Below are positions 41,790 through 51,379 of a stretch of 64,000 nucleotides of DNA, one piece after another. Position 1 is the first letter of the stretch; each line of letters starts with the position of its first letter. The notes beneath the pieces were generated by a model. The model was given only the letters and a program-made list of their open reading frames with translations, was not told where the DNA came from and ran no database searches. Origin of the DNA: Rhizobium sp. WSM4643 (lineage in GTDB: Bacteria > Pseudomonadota > Alphaproteobacteria > Rhizobiales > Rhizobiaceae); the NCBI RefSeq assembly GCF_025152745.1, contig NZ_CP104040.1, positions 1,178,001 through 1,242,000 of the forward strand, written 5' to 3'. The position numbers and the translations under genes were made by a program.

Positions 41790-43007
41790 GTGACGGATAG
41801 ACTGGTGATCATCGGCGCGGGACAGGCCGGTTTCGCATTGGCGGCCAAGCTGCGTGCGTTGAAGGATGCGCGCCCGATCACCCTCCTCGGCGCCGAGGAG
41901 GTCGCTCCCTATCAGCGTCCGCCACTGTCAAAGAAATACCTGCTCGGTGAAATGGCCTTCGACCGCCTGCTGTTCCGCGCCGAGCACTGGTATGCAGACA
42001 ATGACGTCGATCTTCGCCGTTCAACCTGGGCCGAGCAGATCAAACCGGACAGCAAGCAGGTTCTGCTGCAGGACGGCTCTGTTCTCGATTACGGCACGCT
42101 GGCGCTGACCACCGGTTCGACGCCGCGCCGGCTGCCGGCCGCGATCGGCGGCGATCTCGAAGGCGTCTATGTCGCCCGCGACAAGCGCGATGCCGACCTG
42201 CTTGCCGACGAGATGCGTCCCGGTCGCCGCGTCCTCATCATCGGCGGCGGTTATATCGGTCTCGAGGCGGCGGCCGTTGCCCGCCATCGCGGCCTGGAAG
42301 TCACCGTCATCGAGATGGCCGACCGCATCCTGCAGCGCGTCGCGGCGAAGGAGACGGCCGACATCATGCGCGCGATCCACGAGACACATGAGGTGGTGAT
42401 CCGCGAGAAGACAGGGCTCAAGCATTTGATCGGCAAGGATGGCCGCGTCACCGGCGCCGCACTTTCCGACGGATCGGTCATCGACCTCGATTTCGCCGTC
42501 GTCGGCATCGGCGTCGCGCCGAACGACCAGCTTGCCAAGGAAGCCGGCCTCGAAGTCGCCAACGGCATTGTCGTCGACGAATTCGCCCGCACCTCCGATC
42601 CGGCGATCTTTGCGGCCGGCGATTGCGCCGCACTTCCCTGGCAGGGCGGCCGCATCAGGCTCGAATCGGTGCAGAACGCCGTCGACCAGGCCGAAGCAGC
42701 GGCAGCCGTCATCGCCGGCGGCAACGAGCCTTATGCGCCGAAGCCGTGGTTCTGGTCCGACCAATATGACGTCAAGCTGCAGATTGCCGGCTTCAATCTC
42801 GGTTATGACGAGACGCTGCTGCGTCCCGGCACCCGCGAAGGCGCACATTCGGTCTGGTACTTCCGGAACGGCGTGCTGATCGCCGTCGATGCGATCAACG
42901 ACGCGAAAGCCTATGTGACCGGCAAAAAACTGCTGGAATCCGGGACCAATCCCGACAAGTTGATTCTCGCCGACCCTTCTGCTGACCTTAAGAGCCTGCT
43001 CGGCTGA
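41790..43007 (+). CDS. FAD/NAD(P)-dependent ferredoxin reductase-like oxidoreductase
   Basis: A 405-residue flavoprotein of the putidaredoxin/rhodocoxin reductase family. It has the FAD motif VIIGAGQAGFALAAKL, the conserved PYQRPPLSKKYL, the NAD motif VLIIGGGYIGLEAAAVARHRG (about 150-170, in two parts) and the ATG-like FAD-closing IFAAGDCAAL, then a Reductase_C domain. The GTG start at 41790 has AGGAG 7 bp upstream; the 25 upstream codons lie in a repeat. It would pass electrons to a [2Fe-2S] ferredoxin; no ferredoxin or P450 gene is adjacent. Confidence 0.9.
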   Translation: MTDRLVIIGAGQAGFALAAKLRALKDARPITLLGAEEVAPYQRPPLSKKYLLGEMAFDRLLFRAEHWYADNDVDLRRSTWAEQIKPDSKQVLLQDGSVLDYGTLALTTGSTPRRLPAAIGGDLEGVYVARDKRDADLLADEMRPGRRVLIIGGGYIGLEAAAVARHRGLEVTVIEMADRILQRVAAKETADIMRAIHETHEVVIREKTGLKHLIGKDGRVTGAALSDGSVIDLDFAVVGIGVAPNDQLAKEAGLEVANGIVVDEFARTSDPAIFAAGDCAALPWQGGRIRLESVQNAVDQAEAAAAVIAGGNEPYAPKPWFWSDQYDVKLQIAGFNLGYDETLLRPGTREGAHSVWYFRNGVLIAVDAINDAKAYVTGKKLLESGTNPDKLILADPSADLKSLLG

Positions 43008-43137
43008 GATCGGCCTCCTCATCGAAGAGAACGAAGCGCGATCAAATTCCGCGGATCTCGGCAGGAGGCGAGGCCTATTTGCGCAACCAGCCGAATTGCC
43101 GCTCGCTGCATTTCTTCTGGTGAAAGCTCAAAAAACC

Positions 43138-43165
43138 CTTGCATTCACAGACCGGTCGCCATAGT
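43138..43165 (+). promoter_or_regulatory. Sigma70-type promoter of the tRNA-Ser gene
   Basis: CTTGCA (43138-43143) and CATAGT (43160-43165) with a 16-bp spacer resemble the rhizobial housekeeping consensus CTTGAC / CTATAT and lie just ahead of the tRNA 5' end. Confidence 0.5.
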
Positions 43166-43176
43166 TAGGCCGCACC

Positions 43177-43267
43177 GGAGAGGTGGCCGAGTGGTCGAAG
43201 GCGCTCCCCTGCTAAGGGAGTATACGTCAAAAGCGTATCGTGGGTTCGAATCCCATCTTCTCCGCCA
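43177..43267 (+). tRNA. tRNA-Ser (anticodon GCU)
   Basis: About 90 nt with a full class II fold: acceptor GGAGAGG pairing with CTTCTCC, D-loop TGGCCGAGTGGTCGAAGG, anticodon loop with GCT at 43211-43213 (reads AGC/AGU serine codons), a long variable arm (TACGTC...GCGTA) and T-arm GGGTTCGAATCCC. The 3' CCA is encoded (43265-43267). No integrase or attachment duplication is seen next to it. Confidence 0.97.
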
Positions 43268-43836
43268 TTCTGATTTCCTGAGCGGCTGTCGATCTTTAGT
43301 TTCTGCCAGAGAATCACATTCGCTTAGTCGGCTAGGTCTAGGGCCGCACGAATGAGAAAATCTCTCCCGCCCTGAAGCGAGAGAATCGGTTTGCGGGAAT
43401 CACCTCCCGCGCTCATGCCCGGCAGCTGGTAAAAGCGGATCGGTGCATGTCCGGTTACGCTTCCGACAATCCTGATATTCCCCGCAAGGCCTGGATTTTG
43501 TCAAAAAAGTGTCACGAATGTGTCGCAAAACGTATGTCCAATTCTTTGTTAACCCGACCTAAGCAGCCGCAAAATCAGGGTTTTCTTAACAAAGCATAAA
43601 GGAAATCGAGGCCGGATGCCCAACTTGTGTCCTTTCAGCAACAGGATCTCGGGAAGGCTCCGCCAAACCCCCTGTCCGAGTAAGTTGGTGATTGCGTGAC
43701 GGCTCCCGTCTTGTATTTTCAGCGTCGGAAGCAAGGGCGACTGATCGTCCACTTCTTGAAACACGGGGATGGGGCAGGGAACGCTGCTCAGCGAAAGATC
43801 CCAAACCCGATCGAAACTTTGAATTGGAGGTCATTT
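43268..43836. other. Long noncoding gap between tRNA-Ser and the porin gene
   Basis: About 569 bp without a supported gene, holding the porin promoter and leader. A GCGGGA-ATCACC-TCCCGC hairpin lies at about 43393-43410. The frame of the porin is open back to 43696 but that part is not protein-like. A small RNA here is possible but cannot be shown by reading. Confidence 0.5.
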
Positions 43837-44859
43837 ATGAACATCAAGAGCCTTCTTCTCGGCTCCGCTGCTGCTCTCGCAGTAGTTTCCGGTGCTCAGG
43901 CTGCTGACGCTATCGTTGCTGCCGAACCGGAACCGGTTGAATATGTTCGCGTCTGCGACGCTTACGGCACCGGCTACTTCTACATCCCGGGCACCGAAAC
44001 CTGCCTCAAGATCAACGGCTACATCCGTTTCCAGGTTAACGTTGCTGACGACGTCGGCGGCGATTCGGATTGGGATGCAACGACCCGCGGTCAGGTTCAG
44101 TTCACGGCCAAGAGCGACACCGAGTACGGTCCGCTGACCGGCGTCATCGTCATGCAGTTCAATGCTGACAATGCCACCGATCAGACTTCCAAGCTCGACT
44201 CCGCTTACCTCGACGTTGCCGGCTTCCGCGCCGGTCTGTTCTACAGCTGGTGGGACGATGGTCTCTCTGGCGAAACCGACGACATCGGTTCGGTCGTAAC
44301 GCTCCACAACTCGATCCGCTATCAGTATGAAACCAGCGATTTCTACGCTGGCATCAGCGTCGACGAACTGGAAGACGGCGTTTACAAGGCCGGCGAAGAA
44401 GCCAACAACGTTGGCGTTGCTGTCGGTCTCGGCGGCAAGGCCGGCGCATTCAGCTACCAGGTCACTGCGGGCTACGACGTCGACAACGAAGACGGTGCTG
44501 TCCGTGCAATGGGTACGGTTGACATCGGCCCCGGCACGCTCGGCCTCGCCGGCGTATACTCTTCCGGCCCGAACTCCTACTACTCCTCGGCTGAATGGGC
44601 TGTGGCTGCCGAATACGCAATCAAGGCAACCGACAAGCTGAAGATCACCCCGGCCGTTCAGTACTACGGCAACTACTTCGGCGGCTCCAAGGTCGTTCCG
44701 GATGACTTCGACGGTCTCGGCGATGCCTGGAAGGTCGGTCTGACGGTTGATTACCAGATCGTCGACAACTTCTACGCCAAGGCTTCGGTTCAGTACCTCG
44801 ATCCGGATGATGGTGACGACACAACTTCGGGCTACTTCCGCCTGCAGCGTTCGTTCTAA
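43837..44859 (+). CDS. ropA: Major outer membrane porin (RopA/Omp2b type)
   Basis: A 340-residue alphaproteobacterial porin. Residues 1-22 are a signal peptide ending GAQA; the mature protein starts ADAIVAAEPEPVEYVRVC and has the typical disulfide pair C40/C56 and INGYIRFQV first strand, alternating strands throughout, and the C-terminal GYFRLQRSF ending in Phe needed for Bam recognition. TTGGAGG is 6 bp before the ATG. Codon use (GCT, GTT, CTC, GGC, ACC) differs from neighbours and fits very high expression. It forms trimeric diffusion channels. Confidence 0.93.
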   Translation: MNIKSLLLGSAAALAVVSGAQAADAIVAAEPEPVEYVRVCDAYGTGYFYIPGTETCLKINGYIRFQVNVADDVGGDSDWDATTRGQVQFTAKSDTEYGPLTGVIVMQFNADNATDQTSKLDSAYLDVAGFRAGLFYSWWDDGLSGETDDIGSVVTLHNSIRYQYETSDFYAGISVDELEDGVYKAGEEANNVGVAVGLGGKAGAFSYQVTAGYDVDNEDGAVRAMGTVDIGPGTLGLAGVYSSGPNSYYSSAEWAVAAEYAIKATDKLKITPAVQYYGNYFGGSKVVPDDFDGLGDAWKVGLTVDYQIVDNFYAKASVQYLDPDDGDDTTSGYFRLQRSF

Positions 44860-44886
44860 TCTGATCTGACTTCGGTCAATCAGGAA

Positions 44887-44913
44887 AGCCCGGCTCTTGA
44901 GCCGGGCTTTTTT
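44887..44913 (+). terminator. Intrinsic terminator of the porin gene
   Basis: AGCCCGGCT-CTTG-AGCCGGGCT followed by six T residues, 27 bp after the stop. A textbook rho-independent terminator, in keeping with strong transcription. Confidence 0.92.
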
Positions 44914-44955
44914 GTATTTCGACAAATGGCAGGGATAGGTGCCGGATGTCCGGCG

Positions 44956-45861
44956 TCAATCAGGCAATCCGCAGGTGGCGAGAAATGCTCCAATCGCTGC
45001 GGGAGTACCGGCGTGATGCAGAAGGGGTGCGTGTCCCTGTCCATCGGCAGCATGCAGGATCAACCTCGGATGCCGGCGCGCCATTTCATCGGCGGTCTCC
45101 TTTGAAAGCAGAGACGTATTTTCGCCGCGGATCAGCATTAGTGGAAATCGGCTCAAGCGGTCGAATTGCTCCCAGAGATCGGGCATCGGCTGGCTGAAAT
45201 CGACCGATTTCAGTGCCTCCGCGATCGCCGGATCGAAATCGGCGACAGGTCTTCCATCGATATCCCGATAGAGGGCAAGCGCCATCTCGTGCCAATCTTC
45301 TTCTGCAAGCGTGGTAAATGAAGCGCCATGATTTTCCTTCAATATAACGGCCGCCTCGTTCCAGTCCCCCGGCTTCCTGCCGCTGTTGAGGTAGTCGCGA
45401 ATTCTCGCCAGACCCTCAGCCTCAAGCGCAGGCCCGATATCGTTGAGGATGACGGCTTCGAGAAGATCCGGCCGTGTCGCCGCGATCAGGTGCAGGATTA
45501 GCCCGCCTCGCGACGTGCCGATGAAGATCGCCCGCTCGATGCCGAGCGCCGCGCAGGCGGCGATGACGTCGCCGGCCTCGATGGCGAGATTGTAGTTCGC
45601 CTTGTTCTCATCCCAAGCCGAATTCCCCCGCCCGCGCGAATCGAGCGCAATCACCCTGCGTGGCGCCGTCGTGTCGCGGGAAAGAAGCAGCGCCAGCGGA
45701 TGAAAATCCCGCGTATTGCGGGTCAGGCCTGGCAGGCAGATCACCGGCAGCCGTCCGGGGCTTGCCGCCCCGTCGGGCCGGTAGTCGCGGGCATAAAGCC
45801 TCAGCCCATCGGCAGACGTGTAAAATCGTTCCTGGAAACCAACCGCATCCGTATCCGGCAT
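44956..45861 (-). CDS. Alpha/beta-hydrolase fold protein
   Basis: A 301-residue hydrolase with an HGF-like oxyanion region (VICLPGLTRNTRDFHPLA), the nucleophile elbow GTSRGG (Ser about 116), an acid in the RGENTSLLSKET turn and the catalytic His near DGQGHAPLLH. It belongs to the esterase/epoxide-hydrolase-like group; substrate unknown. It converges with the porin gene and lies 65 bp downstream of the lytic transglycosylase stop. Confidence 0.88.
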   Translation of the reverse strand: MPDTDAVGFQERFYTSADGLRLYARDYRPDGAASPGRLPVICLPGLTRNTRDFHPLALLLSRDTTAPRRVIALDSRGRGNSAWDENKANYNLAIEAGDVIAACAALGIERAIFIGTSRGGLILHLIAATRPDLLEAVILNDIGPALEAEGLARIRDYLNSGRKPGDWNEAAVILKENHGASFTTLAEEDWHEMALALYRDIDGRPVADFDPAIAEALKSVDFSQPMPDLWEQFDRLSRFPLMLIRGENTSLLSKETADEMARRHPRLILHAADGQGHAPLLHHAGTPAAIGAFLATCGLPD

Positions 45862-45926
45862 CGCATCCCCCGAGGCCTGTTTGATCCCGCAGATGTAGCT
45901 TGCTTTTCGAGCCGCGCCAAACGGCT

Positions 45927-48002
45927 TCAGGAAGCGCTGCGTCCGCCGATGAGGTCACGCTCGATGTCGGTCGGCTGTCCGAGACGGGCTTTGTAGACCT
46001 CGTAATTCTCCATCACCCGCTGCACATAGTTGCGCGTTTCGGGGAAGGGGATGCGCTCGATCCAGTCGACGATCTCGTCAATCGGCCTGCCGCGCGGATC
46101 GCCGTAACGGCCGATCCATTCCGGTACTCGCTTCGGCCCGGCATTGTAGGCAATGAAGGTGAGGATATAGGAGCCGCCGAAGGCGTCGATTTGCTCGCCG
46201 AGATAATGCGCACCAAGCGTCGCATTATAACCGGCATCGGCCGTCAGCTTGTCCTTCGAATAGGCGATGTTGTGGCGCTTGGCCACCGCCTGGGCCGTCC
46301 CCGGCAGAAGCTGCAGCAGGCCGCGTGCATTGGCCGCCGACACGGCGGCCGGGTTGAAGGCGCTTTCCTGCCGGGCGATGGCATAGGCGAGCGCCTTGCC
46401 GGAGCCTGATATATTGGCGTTCGCCGGGATCACGCCGACCGGAAAGGCGAGCGCCGCGACATCGATGCCGCGTCCATACGCGATTTTGCCGATCTGCAGC
46501 GAGAGATGATGATCGCCGGATTGCTCGGCCTGTGCCGCAAGGACAGCCAATTCGCCCGGGCTCTGCAACTGATCGGCAAGCGCGAGATAGAGAATATCGG
46601 CCCGCCATCCATGACCTGCGGCCTCCAGCCGGGCGATCGCCTGCACGGCTTCGCGTGCCTGGAAGCGTTGCCGGTCGGCAGTGCTCGGCGACGGATAGGT
46701 GACATTAAGCGTCTTTCGCCCCAGCCTTTCGGCCGCGAGCTGGCCATAGAAGGTGCCGGGAAAATTCGCGGCCTTTGTATAGAATTCGCTGGATTTCCCG
46801 GGGCCGCCGGCTTCGGCTGCCCGTCCCAGCCAGTACCAGGCGCGTGAAACCGAGATCGGCCCGTTTGATGTCTCGAGGATCTTGCGGAAATGTGTTTCCG
46901 CCGTTGCCGGCTCCTGCAGGCCGCGAAGCGCGTACCATCCGGCATGGAATTCAGCCTCGACGATATCCGTCGGGCTCGTTGCGGCGTAGTTTGCGACGAT
47001 GCGATAGGCAGGCTTGAATTGTCCCTGGTCGACGAGACCACGGCTGACGATGCGTTGCTCGTTCCACCATTCGCCGGAGTTGACCAGTTCGCTGCGCTCG
47101 GGCGGCATTTGCTCCAGAAGTGCTGCCGCCTCGGCATATTTGTCCTGTTTGCGCAGATATTCGATCCGCGCAAACAGCAGGCCGGCATCGGTGCGCCACT
47201 TCGCATCGACGGCGTTGAGCAAAGCGCTGGCGTTGGCCGCTTTGGCGTCGACCGCAGCCCAGGCCTTGTAGAGCGATTGTGCCTGGCCCATATCGCCGAA
47301 GCGCTTGGCCTGCGCCACACGGCCGCGATACATCAGATAGTCCATCCGCGCCTTGTGGTCGGCGGGTGTCAACAGCGCGGAAAACTCGATGAGGATCTTG
47401 TCCTCGGTCGCCTTGTCGAGAGCCTCTCCACGCCAGACCTTGCGAATATATTTTGCCGCTTGCGCTTGGCCGCCTGATGCAACCAGCGCCCGGCCGAGGA
47501 TGACCGTACCCTGCATCGTCTCAGGCGCGGTATCGCCGAAGGCGGCAAGTATGGCGGGAGGGGCGGGATTTTCGTCATAGAGCGCGCGCTCGGAATAGGC
47601 GCGCAGCCGCGAAAGGCCCGGCCACCCCTTGAGCTCCTGCGCGGCGCTGGCGATTTCATAGGAGGGAACGCCCTTCAATCCGGAAACGGCAATCGCCCAG
47701 GTGAGGATATGGCGGTCGAGCGTCGCGTCGCGCATGCCGTCACGGATCGAAAGCGCCAGCTGCGGGTCCTTGTCGGAAAGCGCATCGAGGCCGGCTTTCA
47801 GGTCGCCGTTGACAGGCGCGATTGCCGGGTTGTGCGGAATGGCACCCGTTGTGATCGATTCCGGTATGGATGTCTCGGGAATGAAGCCGAGCGGCTTGAC
47901 CTCAGGCATCGAAGGGCTCTCGCCGGGAAGCGGCGACGCAAAGCTGCCCCACGCAGCGGCAATGAAGCCGAAGGCGGACAGAATCAGGACAGCTTTCTTC
48001 AT
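45927..48002 (-). CDS. Soluble lytic murein transglycosylase (Slt70-like)
   Basis: A 691-residue periplasmic enzyme. A signal sequence (about 1-25, AVLILSAFGFIAAAWGSFA) precedes a long alpha-superhelix (about 60-490) and a C-terminal SLT domain (about 520-660) with the catalytic Glu in AIARQESAFNP, then GLLQLLPGTAQ and ILTFIAYNAGP. It cleaves peptidoglycan to form 1,6-anhydromuropeptides. The start MKKAVLIL is preferred over one 11 codons upstream because it begins the signal peptide. It is divergent from dapA. Confidence 0.93.
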   Translation of the reverse strand: MKKAVLILSAFGFIAAAWGSFASPLPGESPSMPEVKPLGFIPETSIPESITTGAIPHNPAIAPVNGDLKAGLDALSDKDPQLALSIRDGMRDATLDRHILTWAIAVSGLKGVPSYEIASAAQELKGWPGLSRLRAYSERALYDENPAPPAILAAFGDTAPETMQGTVILGRALVASGGQAQAAKYIRKVWRGEALDKATEDKILIEFSALLTPADHKARMDYLMYRGRVAQAKRFGDMGQAQSLYKAWAAVDAKAANASALLNAVDAKWRTDAGLLFARIEYLRKQDKYAEAAALLEQMPPERSELVNSGEWWNEQRIVSRGLVDQGQFKPAYRIVANYAATSPTDIVEAEFHAGWYALRGLQEPATAETHFRKILETSNGPISVSRAWYWLGRAAEAGGPGKSSEFYTKAANFPGTFYGQLAAERLGRKTLNVTYPSPSTADRQRFQAREAVQAIARLEAAGHGWRADILYLALADQLQSPGELAVLAAQAEQSGDHHLSLQIGKIAYGRGIDVAALAFPVGVIPANANISGSGKALAYAIARQESAFNPAAVSAANARGLLQLLPGTAQAVAKRHNIAYSKDKLTADAGYNATLGAHYLGEQIDAFGGSYILTFIAYNAGPKRVPEWIGRYGDPRGRPIDEIVDWIERIPFPETRNYVQRVMENYEVYKARLGQPTDIERDLIGGRSAS

Positions 48003-48216
48003 CCGGGATCTCGCAACGAAAACACGCCCTGCCATTAGGCTAGAGGCATCTTAACGAAACCTTACCGTACCAGGTAAAATTCGTTCACATCTGCTATCGG
48101 AATTTGCCCTAAACCGAACTCTACGCGCTTGTCGCGATGATTTCGGCGCTCTATGGTGCGCAACTCTTATTCATGGAATGCGGCCGAAGCAAGGATTTGG
48201 TCGTGAGGAGCTTTGC

Positions 48217-49101
48217 ATGTTCAATGGGTCCATTCCCGCCCTCGTCACCCCCTTCACCGATGCCGGACTGATCGACGAAGACAGCTTCGCCGCTCATGTC
48301 GACTGGCAGATCAAGGAAGGCAGCGGTGGTCTCGTTCCGGTCGGCACGACGGGCGAATCCCCGACGCTGTCGCATGCCGAACACAAACGGGTCGTGGAAC
48401 TCTGCATCGAGGTTGCCGCAAAACGCGTTCCCGTCATGGCTGGCGCCGGCTCGAACAATACGCGGGAGGCGATCGAGCTTGCCCAGCATGCCGAAAAGGT
48501 CGGTGCGAACGCCGTTCTGGTCGTCACTCCCTATTACAACAAGCCGACGCAGAAGGGTTTGATTGCGCATTTTTCGGCCATCGCCGAAGCCGTCGATCTG
48601 CCGATCTATATCTATAACATCCCCGGCCGCTCGGTGGTCGATATGACGCCGGAAACGATGGGTGCGCTCGCCAAGGCGCACAGGAATATCGTTGGCGTCA
48701 AGGATGCGACGGGCAAGATCGAGCGCGTTTCGGAACAGCGCATCACCTGCGGGACGGATTTCCGGCAACTGTCCGGCGAGGATGCGACGGCGCTGGGCTT
48801 CAACGCCCATGGCGGTGTCGGCTGTATTTCGGTAACGGCCAATGTCGCGCCACGCCTCTGCGCCGATTTCCAGGCGGCGACGCTGGCAGGCGATTATGCC
48901 CGCGCGTTGGAATATCAGGATCGGCTGATGCCGCTGCACAAGGCGATTTTCCTTGAGCCGGGTCTTTGCGGCGCCAAATACGGGCTCTCCAAGCTTGGCC
49001 GGATGAGCCGTAACGTCCGCTCGCCGCTGCTTTCGACGCTGGAACCGGCAACGGAATCGGCCATCGACGCCGCCATGCGCCATGCCGGCCTGTTGAACTG
49101 A
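48217..49101 (+). CDS. dapA: 4-hydroxy-tetrahydrodipicolinate synthase
   Basis: A 294-residue TIM-barrel aldolase of the lysine and diaminopimelate pathway, condensing pyruvate with aspartate semialdehyde. Residues seen are the Schiff-base Lys162 (VGVKDAT), Tyr133 (IYNIPGR), Thr44/Thr45 (GTTGES) and the Tyr107 region (TPYYNKP). The start [10 protein letters not shown] is canonical for DapA; 13 further in-frame codons upstream are not conserved in character. smpB follows after a RIME-like repeat, the usual dapA-smpB order of rhizobia. Confidence 0.97.
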   Translation: MFNGSIPALVTPFTDAGLIDEDSFAAHVDWQIKEGSGGLVPVGTTGESPTLSHAEHKRVVELCIEVAAKRVPVMAGAGSNNTREAIELAQHAEKVGANAVLVVTPYYNKPTQKGLIAHFSAIAEAVDLPIYIYNIPGRSVVDMTPETMGALAKAHRNIVGVKDATGKIERVSEQRITCGTDFRQLSGEDATALGFNAHGGVGCISVTANVAPRLCADFQAATLAGDYARALEYQDRLMPLHKAIFLEPGLCGAKYGLSKLGRMSRNVRSPLLSTLEPATESAIDAAMRHAGLLN

Positions 49102-49179
49102 CGAGACCGGCCTTCTTCACAAGACAGGGTCTCTCCCTTACATAAAGGGCAAGGAATGAGGGCGCGGCTTTTCGCGCCG

Positions 49180-49293
49180 TAGATCCGGATGATTTTAGGC
49201 CTGACTGGCCTGAAATCTGAATCCGGATCTACATCAAAGAAACAGAGCATGATGGCACCCGAAAACCGCTCACACTTTTCGGCATCATGCTCG
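49180..49293. repeat. RIME-like mosaic repeat, copy 2
   Basis: TAGATCCGGATGATTTTAGG...TGAATCCGGATCTA followed by AGAGCATGATGG...CATCATGCTC around the CCGAAAACCGCTCACACTTTTCGG core. Same two-palindrome unit as at 25038-25151. It sits in the dapA-smpB gap and reaches within 21 bp of the smpB start. Confidence 0.75.
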
Positions 49294-49313
49294 GAAGCAA
49301 TTGGAATATCGTC

Positions 49314-49793
49314 ATGGCCCCCAAAGGCAGCCAGCGTGTAGTGAACAAGGTTGTGGCGGAAAACCGCAAGGCCCGCTTCAACTACGAGATCATCGATACC
49401 TACGAGGCCGGCCTCGTGCTGATGGGCACGGAGGTCAAGTCGCTGCGCGAAGGCAAGGCCAATATCGCCGAATCCTACGCCTCGGATGAGGGCGGTGAGA
49501 TCTGGCTGATCAATTCCTACCTGCCGGAATATCTGCAGGCCAACCGCTTCAATCACGAACCGCGCCGGCGCCGCAAGCTGCTGCTGTCGGGCCGTGAAAT
49601 CCATCGCCTGCGCTCAGCCATCAACCGCGAAGGCATGACGCTGATCCCGCTGAAGATCTATTTCAACGACCGTGGTCGGGCGAAGATGGAACTGGCGCTC
49701 GCCAAGGGTAAGAAATTGCACGACAAGCGCGAGTCGGAGAAGGAACGCGATTGGAATCGGCAGAAGAGCCGCCTGCTGAAGGATAGAGGCTGA
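49314..49793 (+). CDS. smpB: SsrA-binding protein
   Basis: A 159-residue protein that binds tmRNA and loads it onto stalled ribosomes. The beta-barrel core shows [24 protein letters not shown] and [14 protein letters not shown], with [16 protein letters not shown] and a basic C-terminal tail ([19 protein letters not shown]). Length matches the family. The start MAPKGSQRV is canonical. The tmRNA gene itself is not in this window. Confidence 0.97.
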   Translation: MAPKGSQRVVNKVVAENRKARFNYEIIDTYEAGLVLMGTEVKSLREGKANIAESYASDEGGEIWLINSYLPEYLQANRFNHEPRRRRKLLLSGREIHRLRSAINREGMTLIPLKIYFNDRGRAKMELALAKGKKLHDKRESEKERDWNRQKSRLLKDRG

Positions 49794-49913
49794 CCGTATG
49801 ACGACGGCTGGCAATGGTCGCCATCTGCCAGGTTTTCATCACTTGCTTTGAAGGGCGCACCAGAAGCCGGCCGCGCTTTGACGAGCCAGTCGGCTTCGAA
49901 GTGTAAAACCCGC

Positions 49914-50495
49914 TTAGTCCTCGAAATCGCTGGCCGGGGCGACTTCGGCCGGGCGTGGCGCCCGCTCCGAGGGATCGCGACCGATTTCAGCCTTCAGAGA
50001 CAAGAGGTCGATAAAATGATCGGCCTGACGGCGCAAGTCGTCGGCGATCATCGGCGGCTGCGTCGCCATGGTTGAGATCACCGAGACCTTGCGGCCTCTG
50101 CGCTGCAATGCCTCGACCAGGTTCGTGAAGTCGCCGTCGCCCGAGAAGATGACGAGGTGATCGACCGTTTCGGACTGTTCCATGGCGTCGATCGCAAGCT
50201 CGATGTCCATGTTGCCCTTGATCTTTCGGCGACCCATGGAATCCGTGAATTCCTTGGCGGGCTTGGTGACGACTTTGTAGCCGTTATAGTCGAGCCAGTC
50301 GATCAGCGGCCGGATCGATGAATATTCCTGATCCTCGATCAGAGCGGTATAATAATAGGCACGCAGCAGATATCCGCGCTTCTGGAATGCTTTCAGGAGC
50401 TTGCGGTAATCTATGTCAAAGCCGAGGCTCTTGGATGCAGCGTAGAGGTTGGCGCCGTCAATGAAGAGTGCAATTTTCTCGCGTGGGTCAAACAT
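49914..50495 (-). CDS. NYN-domain protein (LabA/DUF88 family)
   Basis: A 193-residue protein with a PIN-like NYN domain (about 5-160). Acidic residues of the nuclease site are seen in ALFIDGANL, MDIELAIDAME and the IFSGDGDFTNLVEALQRRGRKV loop. NYN proteins are putative RNases; LabA members are conserved beside housekeeping genes in alphaproteobacteria. The C-terminal 30 residues are acidic and disordered. It is divergent from rpoZ. Confidence 0.9.
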   Translation of the reverse strand: MFDPREKIALFIDGANLYAASKSLGFDIDYRKLLKAFQKRGYLLRAYYYTALIEDQEYSSIRPLIDWLDYNGYKVVTKPAKEFTDSMGRRKIKGNMDIELAIDAMEQSETVDHLVIFSGDGDFTNLVEALQRRGRKVSVISTMATQPPMIADDLRRQADHFIDLLSLKAEIGRDPSERAPRPAEVAPASDFED

Positions 50496-50792
50496 CGCTT
50501 ACCAATCCAATGAGAGCAATCGAAATCAGAAGGCAACAAACCTCAATAAAAACAATATCTTGTGTCTCAATTTCGACCTGATCCTTACTTTATGAATTAT
50601 TCATATATGAAAGATTTAGGGCACGATTCGACATATTCCAAGCAACCTTCGGTGGAATTATGACATTCTCCATGGAAATTTAGCTCAGCCACGGATAAAG
50701 GCGAGGGGAGGCGGAATGAAAAACTTGTATTTGCCCGGTTTTAATTGTATCGGGCGTGTTAATCCCGAAATGACGACCGTAAAGGACAGGCA
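50496..50792. other. AT-rich divergent region between the NYN gene and rpoZ
   Basis: About 297 bp without a gene and markedly AT-rich at 50510-50700, in keeping with promoters for both sides. A CTTGTA / TTGTAT pair at about 50727-50749 could be the rpoZ promoter. Nothing else is recognised. Confidence 0.45.
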
Positions 50793-51197
50793 ATGGCCCG
50801 TGTCACAGTTGAAGATTGCATCGACAAGGTGGAGAACCGCTTCGAGCTGGTTCTGCTCGCCAGCCACCGCGCCCGGCTGATTTCCCAGGGTGCCTCGATC
50901 ACCATCGATCGCGACAACGACAAGAATCCTGTGGTGGCCCTGCGCGAAATCGCCGACGAGACGCTTTCGCCCGACGACCTCAAGGAAGATCTGATCCATT
51001 CGCTGCAGAAGCATGTCGAAGTCGACGAGCCCGAGCCCGATCCGGCAAGCATGATCGCCGCCGGCGGTGCCACTGCGGCCGACAGCGAAGAGCAGGACGA
51101 CGTGCCGGAGACGATCACTTTCGACCAGATGTCGGAAGAAGAGCTGCTTGCCGGCATCGAAGGCCTCGTGCCGCCGGAAAAGAGCGACGACTACTAA
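50793..51197 (+). CDS. rpoZ: DNA-directed RNA polymerase subunit omega
   Basis: A 134-residue subunit that helps fold beta-prime and carries part of a ppGpp site. The N-terminal 60 residues have the conserved [28 protein letters not shown] pattern (read in two parts) and [11 protein letters not shown]; the C-terminal half is acidic, as in other rhizobia. AAGGACAGG precedes the ATG. It lies directly upstream of the (p)ppGpp synthetase gene, separated by a strong terminator. Confidence 0.97.
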   Translation: MARVTVEDCIDKVENRFELVLLASHRARLISQGASITIDRDNDKNPVVALREIADETLSPDDLKEDLIHSLQKHVEVDEPEPDPASMIAAGGATAADSEEQDDVPETITFDQMSEEELLAGIEGLVPPEKSDDY

Positions 51198-51329
51198 GCG
51201 CGCAGGCGGGATCTCCGGTCGCGTCGGTCAGATGCGATCCGGAAAAAGCGGCATGCGACGCAAAAGAGCGACGATTACCAATCGTCAATCTTGCACCTTT
51301 ATTGCTTAGGCATATTATTGCCCATGTGT

Positions 51330-51363
51330 GCGCCAATCGTTGATTGGCGCGCTTTTATTTTTA
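51330..51363 (+). terminator. Intrinsic terminator after rpoZ
   Basis: GCGCCAATC-GTT-GATTGGCGC followed by GCTTTTATTTTTAT. A perfect 9-bp stem with a T-rich tail, ending 16 bp before the next start codon, so rpoZ and the downstream gene are uncoupled or attenuated. Confidence 0.88.
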
Positions 51364-51379
51364 TCGGAGTGGCTTTGGA

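Noticed and set aside
43177..43836. Genomic island at the tRNA-Ser gene
   Set aside because: tRNA genes are common integration sites, but there is no integrase, no second copy of the tRNA 3' end and ordinary core genes on both sides.
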